Source of the DNA: Hymenobacter cyanobacteriorum
Lineage (GTDB): Bacteria; Bacteroidota; Bacteroidia; Cytophagales; Hymenobacteraceae
Assembly: GCF_022631375.1 (NCBI RefSeq)
Contig: NZ_JALBGC010000004.1
Span: forward strand, 787,975-851,974
DNA: 64,000 nucleotides
Direction: 5' to 3'
Below the pieces are notes generated by a model. That model did no database searches and was not told the origin of the DNA. It was given only the letters and a program-made list of their open reading frames with translations. Shown here piece after piece: positions 33,294 to 42,141 of this stretch (the stretch's first letter is position 1; each line of letters starts with the position of its first letter). The position numbers and the translations under genes are program-made.

Positions 33294-34844
33294 ATGAAAC
33301 CATATATTCTGGGCCTGGGCCTGCTGCTTAGCCTGCCGGCCCTCACCGCGTGCGAGAAGTTTCTCGACGTGAACAACAACCCCAACAACCCGGTGTCGTC
33401 GACGCCGAACTTCATCCTGCCGGGCATCATTTCCAACGGTATCCAGACGCAGATGTTCACGGCCCTGCGCACGCCCTACATCACGCAGTACGTGGTGAGC
33501 CGCACGGCCAACAGCGGCGGCAACGACCAGTATTTCTTCACCAACGCCCAAAGCACCAACACCTTCAACTACTCGTACTTTCAGTCGGGCGGCAACATTC
33601 CGGTGATGCAGAAGGCGGCCGTGGCCGAGGGCTCGCCCTACTACGTGGGCGCGGGCAAGATTATGCAGGCCCTGATTCTGGCCCACGCCACCGACATGCT
33701 GGGCAACATTCCGTACTCGGAAGCCTACCAGGGCGGGGCCAACTTCACGCCCAAGTACGATTCGCAGCAGCAGATTTACGCCACCATCGACCAGCTGCTG
33801 AACGAAGGCCTGGTGGAGATGCAGAAGCCGGCTAGCGCCAACTTCCGCCCCCTCTACAGCACTTCGCCCAGCGAAAGCGGCGACATCCTGTACAAGGGCG
33901 ACGTGTTGAAATGGCAGCGCTTGGTGTTTGCCCTCAAGGCCCGCCAGGCCCAGCACCTCACCAAAAAAGCCAGCTACGACCCCAACGCCGTGCTGGCCTT
34001 GTGCGCCAAGGCTTTCCAATCGTCGGCCGATGATGCCCAGCTGCAGTTCCAGACGGCCATTGCGCCGCTCACGAACACTACCAACATTTTCGGGCCAACG
34101 CGCGCCAACTTTGGCGGGGCCACGTTCTCGCTCAACTTCATCCGCTACATCAACGGCACCACGTTTCCCGGCGTCACGGACCCGCGCTTTGGCGTGATGA
34201 CGCCCACCACCAGCACCGGCGCGGCCCCCGGCGCGGGCACGCCCAGCACGGCCAACCTCACGCCCGGCTCCACGCTCACCGACTTCTACGGCGGCTGGTA
34301 CGCCCGCGACCTGGGCTACTACGAGGTGATTACCTACCACGAGCTGAAATTCATTGAGGCCGAAGCCTATTTCCGCGCTGGCAACAAAACGCTGGCGCTG
34401 GCTTCGCTCAAAGAAGGCATTCGGGCCCACATTCGAAAGATGAGCACGGGCGGCACGTTCACGCCGCCTACCGTCACGTTCCCGGCCATTACCTCGGCCC
34501 AGATTGAGGCATACGTGGCCAGCGCGGCCGTGCCCCAGACCGAGGCGGCCCTCACGCTGCGCAGCATCATGGAGCAGAAGTACATTGCCATGTTCCTGAA
34601 CCCGGACTCGTGGTCGGACCTGCGCCGTCTGGACTTCGACCCCAGCATCTACGTCAACTTCCAGTACCCGATTTATTCGAGCGGCAGCACCGGCCCGCTG
34701 CTGGGCAAGTACCCGCGCCGCCTGCTGCCAGGCGCTACCGAAGTGCAGTACAACCCCAACGCCGTGGCCAGCCTCTACGCCGAAGCCGGCGCGACTTCGG
34801 ACCAGGACTACGTGACCAAACCCCTGTGGTTCGACATGCCGTGA
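33294..34844 (+). CDS. SusD/RagB-family outer-membrane lipoprotein
   Basis: 516 residues. Lipoprotein signal MKPYILGLGLLLSLPALTAC with Cys20. The start of the mature part (EKFLDVNNNPNNPVSSTPNFILPGI) is typical of the SusD-like group classed as nutrient-binding outer-membrane lipoproteins (PF12771 type). Helical TPR-like stretches include KIMQALILAHATDMLGNIPYSEAYQ and ELKFIEAEAYFRAGNKTLALASLKEGI, and the C-terminal RSIMEQKYIAMFLNPDSWSDLRR is the usual SusD motif. Surface partner that closes the SusC channel and binds substrate. Confidence 0.92.
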   Translation: MKPYILGLGLLLSLPALTACEKFLDVNNNPNNPVSSTPNFILPGIISNGIQTQMFTALRTPYITQYVVSRTANSGGNDQYFFTNAQSTNTFNYSYFQSGGNIPVMQKAAVAEGSPYYVGAGKIMQALILAHATDMLGNIPYSEAYQGGANFTPKYDSQQQIYATIDQLLNEGLVEMQKPASANFRPLYSTSPSESGDILYKGDVLKWQRLVFALKARQAQHLTKKASYDPNAVLALCAKAFQSSADDAQLQFQTAIAPLTNTTNIFGPTRANFGGATFSLNFIRYINGTTFPGVTDPRFGVMTPTTSTGAAPGAGTPSTANLTPGSTLTDFYGGWYARDLGYYEVITYHELKFIEAEAYFRAGNKTLALASLKEGIRAHIRKMSTGGTFTPPTVTFPAITSAQIEAYVASAAVPQTEAALTLRSIMEQKYIAMFLNPDSWSDLRRLDFDPSIYVNFQYPIYSSGSTGPLLGKYPRRLLPGATEVQYNPNAVASLYAEAGATSDQDYVTKPLWFDMP

Positions 34845-34854
34845 GGCAATGCAT

Positions 34855-34957
34855 CTGTCATCCTGAGCAGAGCGAAGGACCTTACCACCGAAGAACAACT
34901 TGCCGTGATTTAATTGCCGCAAGTGTGCCAAGGTCCTTCGCAAGCTCAGGATGACAG
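34855..34957. repeat. Intergenic palindromic element, family B
   Basis: CTGTCATCCTGAGCAGAGCG and AAGGACCTT pair with AAGGTCCTTCG and AGCTCAGGATGACAG. Between the SusD-like gene and the next lipoprotein gene. Confidence 0.85.
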
Positions 34958-35003
34958 CTACGGTTCTTGCCTCCCTATCTCCACTCCAACCGACTTCCCT
35001 CCC

Positions 35004-36278
35004 ATGAAATACATTCCCACCGCCCGCGCCCTTTGGGGCGGGCTCCTGGCCCTGGCCCTGCTGGCCACCGGCTGTAAGAAAGAGCTCGACGACTATTATA
35101 CCGAAACCGGGCCGCAGTTTCCCACGCTGCTCACGACCAACGCGCTGGGCAACGCCACCAAGTACGCCACCGGCGAAGTAGTGACGTTTGAGCTGCAGTT
35201 TGCGCAGCAGACCGACCCGATTAAGCAGGTCGTGATTCTGCAGAAGGTGGAGCCCGGCCGCGACTCGACCGTGGTGCAAACCATTCCGTACAAGGCCGCC
35301 TACTCCCGCATCAAGCGCACCGATACGCTGGTGGTGAACTACACCGTGCCGGCCGGCGACAACAAGGCCCTGGTACGCGTAGATGCCCGCGTGGACAGCA
35401 ACAACGGCCAGACCAAAACCCGCAGCTTCTACTTCCGCCTGGCCGAACCCACGCCCACCATTGTCATTAATTCGGGCCCGACCAACGTGACGCTGCCCAC
35501 GGCCACGGCCACCGGCGCGCCCGGCGACATCATCCGCTACAACGTGACACTGAACAAGGGTGGCATCACCACGGCGCCTATTCCGCCGGCCAGCATCACG
35601 AGCATCCCGGCCGGCATTCTGTATAAGGACCTCGACAGCCTCGTGACCTACGCCAAAGTGGGCAGCGCCGCCGAGCGCCGCGTGGTGCGCACCAAGCTCA
35701 CCGCCAGCGGCGCCGAGCTGACGACCAACGTGGACATTCCGCTGCCGGCCGGCAGCGCGGGCCAGCCCATCACCTTCCGCTTCGAGGTGAAGGTGCGCAC
35801 GCCCGCCCGCAGCGCCAGCGCCACGGCTGCCGCCGTGTACACGCCAGCGGCGGCCACGCCCTTCGCGGCAGCGCGCACCGGCACGCTCACCTACACCGGC
35901 ACCACCGGCGGCGACCTCGCCGCTTATGACCTGACCACCTTCGCGGCTGTGCCCGCCGCCGGCGCGGCCACCAGCAAAGACCTCGTCATCAGCAGCACCG
36001 CCTCCAACGCCGTGCAGTTCCGCACCCTGAGCACCGGCACCCGCCTCGTGCGCTCGACCACGGCCGTGTACACGGCGGCTACCCTCACCAACATCCGCCA
36101 GACGTACAATGCCACGGCTGCCGCCTCGCAGGTGACGACGCTCGACAACATTGTGGTGGGCGATGTCATCATCCTCAAACTGCGCGGCCTCGACCAGTAC
36201 GCCGTGGTGCAGGTCACGGGCATCAACCGCACCTCGGCTACCGATGTAACGGTGAGCTTCAACGTGAAGGCGCTGTAA
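35004..36278 (+). CDS. Surface lipoprotein of the SusCD locus, glycan-binding candidate
   Basis: 424 residues with a lipobox (MKYIPTARALWGGLLALALLATGC, Cys24). All-beta, Thr/Val-rich sequence that looks like two to four immunoglobulin-like domains (TYEVVTFELQF-like strands; TLVVNYTVPAGDNKALVRVDARV; TPTIVINSGPTNVTLPTATA; a C-terminal half with ATSKDLVISSTASNAVQF). Third gene of a susC-susD unit and followed by a terminator, the normal place of a SusE/F-like surface glycan-binding protein. The family itself is not recognised. Confidence 0.7.
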   Translation: MKYIPTARALWGGLLALALLATGCKKELDDYYTETGPQFPTLLTTNALGNATKYATGEVVTFELQFAQQTDPIKQVVILQKVEPGRDSTVVQTIPYKAAYSRIKRTDTLVVNYTVPAGDNKALVRVDARVDSNNGQTKTRSFYFRLAEPTPTIVINSGPTNVTLPTATATGAPGDIIRYNVTLNKGGITTAPIPPASITSIPAGILYKDLDSLVTYAKVGSAAERRVVRTKLTASGAELTTNVDIPLPAGSAGQPITFRFEVKVRTPARSASATAAAVYTPAAATPFAAARTGTLTYTGTTGGDLAAYDLTTFAAVPAAGAATSKDLVISSTASNAVQFRTLSTGTRLVRSTTAVYTAATLTNIRQTYNATAAASQVTTLDNIVVGDVIILKLRGLDQYAVVQVTGINRTSATDVTVSFNVKAL

Positions 36279-36306
36279 GCCGGCTATAAAACCAATACCT
36301 GCCCAT

Positions 36307-36342
36307 AGAAAAGCCCGCCTGTTGATTCAGGCGGGCTTTTCT
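36307..36342. terminator. Bidirectional terminator
   Basis: AGAAAAGCCCGCCTG and CAGGCGGGCTTTTCT arms around a 6-nt loop, between the convergent lipoprotein and GHL10 genes. Confidence 0.9.
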
Positions 36343-36380
36343 ATGTAAACAATAACCGCAGGCGGCGGTAGCTGTTTGCC

Positions 36381-38180
36381 CTATTTCCCCCCAAACAGCC
36401 GTGCGAAGAAGCCCTTCTTCTTGGCCGGTTTCTCCTTGATTTTGACCTTTGAGAACGGGGCCGAGCCTTCCGGCTTCTCGGCCGTGGGCAACGTTGGGCG
36501 CAGTACTGGTTGCGGGCGGGGCGGCGCAGCGGCCACCGTGGGCGCGGCCGGGCGCGGGGCTCCGGCTGGGGCCTGGCCTTGGGCCAGCTCGGTGGCTTGC
36601 AGGCCGGTCGTTATCACGCGCATGGGGCGGCTTTCGTTGTGCAGGCGGTCGACGGCGGTGATGTAGTAGGCGTAGGCCTGGCCGGGCACGGCGGTGGTAT
36701 CCACAAACGTGGCGGGGTAGCCGGGGGCGGGGCGCGGCAGGGCCAGAATGTGGCGCGGGTCGTTGGGTGTGGCCCGCTCGTTGGCGTCGAAGCGGTAGAG
36801 CACGTAGTAAGTGGCAATGTCGCCGTCGGCCGCGGGCGCGCCGCTCTGCCAGTTTAAGGTTACGTAGTGGCTGAGGCGGCGCAGGGTGAGGTTGGCCACG
36901 GGCAGGGGCGGCATGGCGTCCATCCAGGGCATGGGCGGGATGAGGGCAGGGTAGCGGAACAGGGTTTGGCGCAGCGAGTCGGTGGTGTGCAGCGGGTTGG
37001 TGAGCACCGATTTGGCCGAGAAGAACACGCTGCCGGGCGCTTCGCCGTCGTAGCTGCGGTTGAGGCGAATCTGGCGGGGCAGCTCGCGCGGGTTGCGCCA
37101 GGTGGTGTCCGAGCGGGTGCTTTCGAGCATGCGGTAGGTGCCGTGCCCGATGTAGAGGTGGCGGTCGAAGTGGTTGCGCGTCCACCATTCCAGCAAAATG
37201 GGGTAGGGCACGAGCCGAAAATTGGTGCTCCAGTACAGCTGCGGCACGATGTAGTCAATCCAGCCCTGCTCGAGCCACAGGCGCGAGTCGGCATAGAGGT
37301 TGGCGTAGGATGGCTGCCCGGCGCGGGTGTCGGAGCCCAGCGGGTCGGCCGACTTGTTCATCCAGACGCCAAACGGCGAGATGCCGAATTTCACCCAGCG
37401 CTTGGCCGAGCGAATGCTGTCGTGCAGGTCGCGGATGAGGATGTTCACGTTTTGCCGCCGCCAGTCGGCCAGCTTGGCAATGCCGTCGGGGTTCTGGTCG
37501 CGGAAAGCGGCCTCGTCGTGAAACACCTGCCCCGGCGCGGGGTAGGGGTAGAAGTAGTCGTCGAAATGCACCGCGTCGATGTCGTAGCGCCGCACCACGT
37601 CCAGAATCACGCGGGTGATGTGGGCGCGCACCGCCGGCAGGCCGGGGTTGTAGAGCAGCTGCCCGCCGTAGCGCAGAAACCACTCGGGGTGCTGGCGGTA
37701 GGGGTGGTTGGCGGCCAGCCGGCGCGTCACCGAATCCATCGTGGCGCGGTAGGGGTTGAACCAGGCGTGGAACTCCATGCCGCGCCGGTGCGCCTCGGTA
37801 ATGAGGAAGGGCAGCGGGTCGTCGCCGTTGGCCGGGGCCTTGCCCTGCACGCCGGTCAGCCACTTGCTCCAGGGCTCGATGTCAGATTTATAAAAGGCAT
37901 CCGACGCGGGCCGGATTTGCACGAACACGGCGTTCAGGCCGGCGCGCTGGCCGGCGTCGAGCAGGCGTCGGTAGTCGCGGCGGTACTGTTCGGGCGCTTC
38001 GCCGCGCTGGTTGGGCCAGTCGATGTTCTCGACGGTGGCAATCCACATGCCGCGCAGCTCGCGCTTGGGCGGCGGGGTATCTTCGGCGGGGGCCTCCTGG
38101 GCCTGCGTGGTGCCCAACAGGCCACTACTCAGCAGCCCTACAATCAACAGAAGCCGGCCAGCGGCAAGAAAACGGACCAT
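36381..38180 (-). CDS. GHL10-type glycosidase (DUF187), secreted
   Basis: 599 residues from ATG 38180 with signal peptide MVRFLAAGRLLLIVGLLSSG. Residues about 40-370 are glycosyl-hydrolase-like family 10: RELRGMWIATVENIDWPNQ, LNAVFVQIRPASDAFY, GMEFHAWFNPYRA, YDIDAVHFDDYFYPYP and WVKFGISPFGVW. A fibronectin-III-like domain follows (about 430-530) and a basic Lys-rich tail (KIKEKPAKKKGFFARLFGGK). E. coli DigH (YddW) of this family cleaves denuded peptidoglycan glycan strands. Convergent with the SusCD unit and near AnmK/NagB, so it may release GlcNAc/MurNAc oligosaccharides. Confidence 0.88.
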   Translation of the reverse strand: MVRFLAAGRLLLIVGLLSSGLLGTTQAQEAPAEDTPPPKRELRGMWIATVENIDWPNQRGEAPEQYRRDYRRLLDAGQRAGLNAVFVQIRPASDAFYKSDIEPWSKWLTGVQGKAPANGDDPLPFLITEAHRRGMEFHAWFNPYRATMDSVTRRLAANHPYRQHPEWFLRYGGQLLYNPGLPAVRAHITRVILDVVRRYDIDAVHFDDYFYPYPAPGQVFHDEAAFRDQNPDGIAKLADWRRQNVNILIRDLHDSIRSAKRWVKFGISPFGVWMNKSADPLGSDTRAGQPSYANLYADSRLWLEQGWIDYIVPQLYWSTNFRLVPYPILLEWWTRNHFDRHLYIGHGTYRMLESTRSDTTWRNPRELPRQIRLNRSYDGEAPGSVFFSAKSVLTNPLHTTDSLRQTLFRYPALIPPMPWMDAMPPLPVANLTLRRLSHYVTLNWQSGAPAADGDIATYYVLYRFDANERATPNDPRHILALPRPAPGYPATFVDTTAVPGQAYAYYITAVDRLHNESRPMRVITTGLQATELAQGQAPAGAPRPAAPTVAAAPPRPQPVLRPTLPTAEKPEGSAPFSKVKIKEKPAKKKGFFARLFGGK

Positions 38181-38268
38181 CAAACAGAATTGGCAACACG
38201 GAAACGCCCGCAAATTACGCCGCCCGCCCCGCGCATCCGCAGCACGCCGCCACGGCCCGTAAAAACGA

Positions 38269-38340
38269 GCACCCCGAAATTTTATTTCGGCCCGCCGGAA
38301 CAAGCTGTTCTCGTGGGCCGAAACAAAATTTCGGGGTGCT
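38269..38340. repeat. Intergenic palindromic element, family I
   Basis: AGCACCCCGAAATTTTATTT.. (plus GGCCC) pairs with GGGCCGAAACAAAATTTCGGGGTGCT with one mismatch; loop about 20 nt. Seen once in the window. Confidence 0.8.
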
Positions 38341-38363
38341 CCGCCTGGTGGGCGTCAGGCGAT

Positions 38364-38687
38364 TCAGGAGCCGGTCAGCTCGGTATCGGTCATGGGTTGG
38401 TCGGGCTGGTCGGTGCGGTCGGGGCCGCTGTCGGCGGGACCACCTTCGAGGCCGTTGGTCTGGCTGGCGTCGCCGTAGTCGCCGCGGATGCCGGCGCCGT
38501 CGCCCATGTTCTGCTGCGTGCTGCTGGCAGCGTTGCTGGTGCTGGCAGCAGCCGTATCAACGTTGGCATCTAAGTTGGGCGTGCTGCTGACGGTAGCGTC
38601 GCTTTCCGACGTCTGGTCGGGCGTGGAGTTGCTGGCGGGAGCCTGGTCGGGGCGCGGGTCGGTGGGGTTTTGCTCGGGAGTGGGCAT
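38364..38687 (-). CDS. Acidic low-complexity protein
   Basis: 107 residues from ATG 38687. Almost entirely Asp, Ser, Thr, Pro, Gln, Asn, Ala and Gly, with repeated N-P-T-D-P, D-Q and S-N motifs, no hydrophobic core and no signal peptide: an intrinsically disordered, acidic cytoplasmic protein. Disordered acidic proteins of this kind are often stress-related, but no function can be assigned. The reading frame is the only sensible one in this interval. Confidence 0.5.
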   Translation of the reverse strand: MPTPEQNPTDPRPDQAPASNSTPDQTSESDATVSSTPNLDANVDTAAASTSNAASSTQQNMGDGAGIRGDYGDASQTNGLEGGPADSGPDRTDQPDQPMTDTELTGS

Positions 38688-38778
38688 GAGGATGGGGATA
38701 AGGAAATAGAGGAAACGAGGCCGCCTGAATGGGTGTACGGCTGGCCGGGCATGCGGTTGAGGCAGGAGCGGGGGCGTA

Positions 38779-38864
38779 ACCGGTAGGACTTGCCCCCGCC
38801 CGGCCATTCGCATCGCTACACCGATACAGTTCAACGAGCGGGCGGGAGCAGGGCCCTACCGGGT
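38779..38864. repeat. Degenerate palindromic element, family H
   Basis: ACCGGTAGG ... CCTACCGGGT outer arms with GCCCCCGCCCG / CGGGCGGGAGC inside; the loop keeps the GTTCAACGA word of the other family-H copies (1153, 42417). Confidence 0.55.
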
Positions 38865-38948
38865 ACGACCCCGCGCCTACCTCGTACGTGCATTATATTG
38901 CCTCCCGCTTTCCTTTTCCCCCAATCCCCTTCAGCCCTTCGCCCAGCC

Positions 38949-39818
38949 GTGTCCGCTTCCATCGACGACTTCTACCACCAGAAAACCGACGCCGACCTGC
39001 AGTTTTTCGTCGACCATCCCGAGCTTTATCAGCCCAGCCTGATTGATGCCGCCCGCCGCGAGCTGCGCCGCCGGGGCGTGGCGCCAGCCGTAGCCGCGCC
39101 GGCCGAGCTGCCGCCGCTCACCTACGTATCGCCCGAGCCGGCTGCGCCTTCGGGCCTGCGCACCGGCCCGCTCACGCTGGGCCTGGCGGCCGTGCTGCTC
39201 GTGGGCCTGGGTGGTTTCTACGTAGTGAAACAGAAGAACCAGCCGCCCCCGCCGCCCGCCGCGCCGGCCAAACCCAAAGCCCCGCCGCAACTAGTGGAAG
39301 TCGAAACCTCGGCCATTCCAACTTACGACGGCCTTGTGGCCCAGGCCGTGGCTCAGCAGGTGAAGCGCCTGCCCGCCGCCGAAGTGGCCGCCGCCAAAGC
39401 CAAGGCCGACGGCATGGCCCTGCGCCAGTACCGCGAGCTGGCCAAGCGTTTCTGGGCCGCCGAATGCCAGACCGAGTACCTCACCAGCCAGGCCCACGAA
39501 GGCAAAGCCAGCGCCATGTTTGCCGACCAGGCCCTGGTGGCTCGCACCACCTGGAGCGCCTGGAATAAGGCCGCTGTGTACACCTACAAGTTCGGCCCCG
39601 CCATGCAGGAAGACTTTCAGCGCATGCAGAAAGTAGCCAGCAGCCAGCAGCACGTGCTCGAACGCATGCCGGACCTGCTGCCGAAAAAAGCGTTTCTGAA
39701 AGACAAGGAGCTGAATGCCCGCGACACCGAGGTGCAGGACTGGCTGCGGGCCATTCGGGTAGCTTCGCCCGTTACGGGCAAGCCCTACAAAGCCACGGTG
39801 CTCAAGATGCAGATGTAG
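38949..39818 (+). CDS. Single-pass membrane protein with N-terminal helical motif
   Basis: 289 residues assuming GTG 38949 (VSASIDDFYHQKTDADLQFF); the ATG at 38790 would add Pro/Arg-rich residues from the family-H repeat. Residues about 10-40 (KTDADLQFFVDHPELYQPSLIDAARRELRRRG, shown in two parts: KTDADLQFFVDHPELYQP and SLIDAARRELRRRG) resemble the N-terminus of the adjacent rhomboid. A membrane helix (about 70-92, LTLGLAAVLLVGLGGFYVV) and a Pro-rich linker lead to a helical extracytoplasmic domain. Unknown function. Confidence 0.65.
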   Translation: MSASIDDFYHQKTDADLQFFVDHPELYQPSLIDAARRELRRRGVAPAVAAPAELPPLTYVSPEPAAPSGLRTGPLTLGLAAVLLVGLGGFYVVKQKNQPPPPPAAPAKPKAPPQLVEVETSAIPTYDGLVAQAVAQQVKRLPAAEVAAAKAKADGMALRQYRELAKRFWAAECQTEYLTSQAHEGKASAMFADQALVARTTWSAWNKAAVYTYKFGPAMQEDFQRMQKVASSQQHVLERMPDLLPKKAFLKDKELNARDTEVQDWLRAIRVASPVTGKPYKATVLKMQM

Positions 39819-39893
39819 CCCGCCCAGCCCCCGAACAACTGGCAAAGTGGCCGGTTGCCCAAGCTGGCGCGCTCCTTGCCGCGCCGCGTGCCA

Positions 39894-40787
39894 ATGGAAA
39901 CCCCCGACCCTGCCGCTGCGCCCGGCTCCACCACCGCTTTGGCCGCCCGCCTTTTTGCCGAGAAGCCCGAAGCCGAGCTGCTGTACCTGGCCCAGAATGC
40001 CGCCCGCTACCCGCCCGCCGTGGGGGCCGCCGCCGTGGCCGAGTTGGCCCGGCGCGGCCTGTTGCCCGAGGCCGCCCGCCCGCAGCCCCTGCTACCGCCC
40101 GCGCCCGCCGAAACCTGGCCGCAGCTGCTGGGCCAGCTGCTGCGCGGGCTGTTCATCCCTTCGCGTCGCTTCCTAGCCACCCCGCTGCTGATTGATGCCT
40201 GTCTGTTGGTGTTCGGGCTGATGGTGCTAGTAGGTGGCGTGTCGGCCACCGACCCCACCGGGCACCAGCTCGTGCTCTGGGGCTCCAACGTGTCGGGCCT
40301 CACGCTGCACGGGCAGCCCTGGCGGCTGCTCACGCACGTATTCGTGCACGCCGGCCTCTCACACCTGCTGCTGAATCTGTTCTCGCTCTGGCTGCTGGGC
40401 CTGCTGGTGGAAGACCGCACCGGCCCGCTGCGCCTGCTGCTGGTGTACCTGGCCAGCGGCATCGGCGGCGGCCTGGCCAGCCTGTGGTGGCACACCGATG
40501 GCATCAATTCCGTCGGGGCCAGCGGGGCCATTTTCGGCCTCTACGGCCTGCTGCTGGTGCTGCTCATCAGCAAAAAGCTGGTGCTCGATAAATCGGACCG
40601 CCGCGCCATGCTGGGCCTGGTGCTGTATTTGGTGCTGAGCAATCTATTGTCCGGTCTCAGCGGTAATGTGGATAATGCGGCCCACCTTGGCGGGCTGGCC
40701 ACCGGCCTGTTCATCGCCGGCCCACTGGCGCTGCTGGGGCTGCGGGGCCATGCGCATCTGGTCGGGCACGACGAACCGGGGCGGTAG
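39894..40787 (+). CDS. Rhomboid-family intramembrane serine protease
   Basis: 297 residues from ATG 39894. An N-terminal cytoplasmic part holds KPEAELLYLAQNAARYPP and AVAELARRGLLP, like the preceding protein. Six membrane helices follow from about residue 95; WRLLTHVFVHAGLSHLLLNLFSL contains the HxxxN oxyanion motif, VGASGAIFGLYG the catalytic serine (GxSG), and VDNAAHLGGLATGLF the catalytic histidine. Cleaves membrane proteins within or near the bilayer; substrate unknown. The two genes are 75 nt apart and probably co-transcribed. Confidence 0.9.
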   Translation: METPDPAAAPGSTTALAARLFAEKPEAELLYLAQNAARYPPAVGAAAVAELARRGLLPEAARPQPLLPPAPAETWPQLLGQLLRGLFIPSRRFLATPLLIDACLLVFGLMVLVGGVSATDPTGHQLVLWGSNVSGLTLHGQPWRLLTHVFVHAGLSHLLLNLFSLWLLGLLVEDRTGPLRLLLVYLASGIGGGLASLWWHTDGINSVGASGAIFGLYGLLLVLLISKKLVLDKSDRRAMLGLVLYLVLSNLLSGLSGNVDNAAHLGGLATGLFIAGPLALLGLRGHAHLVGHDEPGR

Positions 40788-40804
40788 AAGGCGGTTAACG
40801 AGAA

Positions 40805-40919
40805 CGTCATGCTGAGCGAAGGCGCAGCCATAGTCGAAGCATCTCTACCGCTTCGTTGCAGCTATTATTGATTGCTTGCTCAGTAGAGATGCTTCGACTT
40901 CGCTTCGCTCAGCATGACG
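40805..40919. repeat. Intergenic palindromic element, family A
   Basis: CGTCATGCTGAGCGAAGGCG..GAAGCATCTCTAC pairs with GTAGAGATGCTTC..CGCTTCGCTCAGCATGACG. Between the rhomboid and oxidoreductase genes. Confidence 0.9.
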
Positions 40920-40954
40920 TTTCTTTTGCTCACCGCTCACCGCTTATTGAAAAT

Positions 40955-41965
40955 ATGAAAGCCATTCAACTCGACGTCATCCACCAGCCCGTTTCGCTGC
41001 GCGACATTCCCACTCCCACACCTGGCCCCGGCGAAATTCTGGTGAAGCTGCACGCCGCGGCTCTCAACCACCGCGACGTATTTATTCAGGACGGAAAATA
41101 TGCCGGCATCAAACTGCCCTGCACCCTTGGAGCCGATGGCGCCGGTGAGGTAGCCGCCCACGGCGAAAACGTGCCCGCCGATGCGCCCGCCGTCGGCGCC
41201 CGTGTGCTCATCAACCCCGGCCTGCGCTGGGGCGACAACCCCCGCGCCCAGGCCCGCGAGTTTGCCGTGCTGGGCATGCCTGACCCCGGTACCTTCGCCG
41301 AATACATTGTGCTACCTGCCGAATACATCCGCCCGCTGCCGGCTCACCTCAGCTTCGAGCAGGGCGCGGCGCTGCCGCTGGCGGGCCTCACGGCCTACCG
41401 GGCGGCCTTCACCCGCGCCCAGGTGCAGCCCGGCGAGCGCGTGCTCGTGACCGGGGTGGGCGGCGGCGTGGCCCTCACGGCTGTGCAGCTGTGCGTGGCC
41501 CGCGGGGCCGAGGTGTGGGTAACTTCCAGCTCCGACGATAAAGTTGCCCGCGCCCGGGAGCACGGCGCCAAAGGTGGCATCAGCTACAATGCCGAGAACT
41601 GGGTGAGAACCCTGACCCAGTTTGCAGGCGGCCTGTTCGATATCATTATCGACAGCGCAGGCGGGGCGGCTTTCGGCCCGCTGCTCGACGCGGCCGCGCC
41701 GGGCGGGCGCATCGTTTTTTTTGGCGGTACCCTGGGCAACATCCCCGACGTGCCACCCGCCAAAGTGTTCTGGAAGCAGCTCGACATTCTGGGCTCCACC
41801 ATGGGCACGCCGCAGGATTTTGAGGAAATGCTGGCATTGGTGACGGAAAAGCAAATTGTGCCCGTCATTGACGAAGTGTTTCCGCTGGCCGAAACCGAAG
41901 CCGCCCTGCGCCGCCTCGAAGCCGGCGCGCAATTCGGCAAAGTGGTGCTGAAAATCGCCGAATAA
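40955..41965 (+). CDS. Zinc-free MDR-family quinone oxidoreductase-like protein
   Basis: 336 residues from ATG 40955. GroES-like domain: PTPGPGEILVKLHAAALNHRDVFIQDG, LPCTLGADGAGEVAAHGENV; Rossmann domain with GVGGGVALTAVQLCVARGAEVWVTSSSDDK, and C-terminal AETEAALRRLEAGAQFGKVVLKI. The catalytic and structural zinc cysteines of alcohol dehydrogenases are missing, so it is closer to quinone/enoyl reductases. NADPH-dependent reductase of unknown substrate. Confidence 0.85.
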   Translation: MKAIQLDVIHQPVSLRDIPTPTPGPGEILVKLHAAALNHRDVFIQDGKYAGIKLPCTLGADGAGEVAAHGENVPADAPAVGARVLINPGLRWGDNPRAQAREFAVLGMPDPGTFAEYIVLPAEYIRPLPAHLSFEQGAALPLAGLTAYRAAFTRAQVQPGERVLVTGVGGGVALTAVQLCVARGAEVWVTSSSDDKVARAREHGAKGGISYNAENWVRTLTQFAGGLFDIIIDSAGGAAFGPLLDAAAPGGRIVFFGGTLGNIPDVPPAKVFWKQLDILGSTMGTPQDFEEMLALVTEKQIVPVIDEVFPLAETEAALRRLEAGAQFGKVVLKIAE

Positions 41966-42053
41966 GCGCAGGATTATCAACGGCGAATTCAATGGTAGAA
42001 AGGGGCTTGGAAACGCTGGCTTTTCAAGCTCTTTTTTGTTGCTTTATTATTGC

Positions 42054-42097
42054 CAAAAACTGGGTTTTCAGGAATGAAAACGCGGTTTTTTTGGTTA
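42054..42097 (+). terminator. Candidate terminator hairpin
   Basis: GTTTTCA GGAA TGAAAAC forms a perfect 7-bp hairpin extended by AAAC/GTTT pairs and followed by seven T. It is 90 nt after the oxidoreductase stop and before the next gene. Confidence 0.45.
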
Positions 42098-42141
42098 GAT
42101 AAACACGCGGGTAATCGACTAAAAAACCGCTTGTTTCGCTT

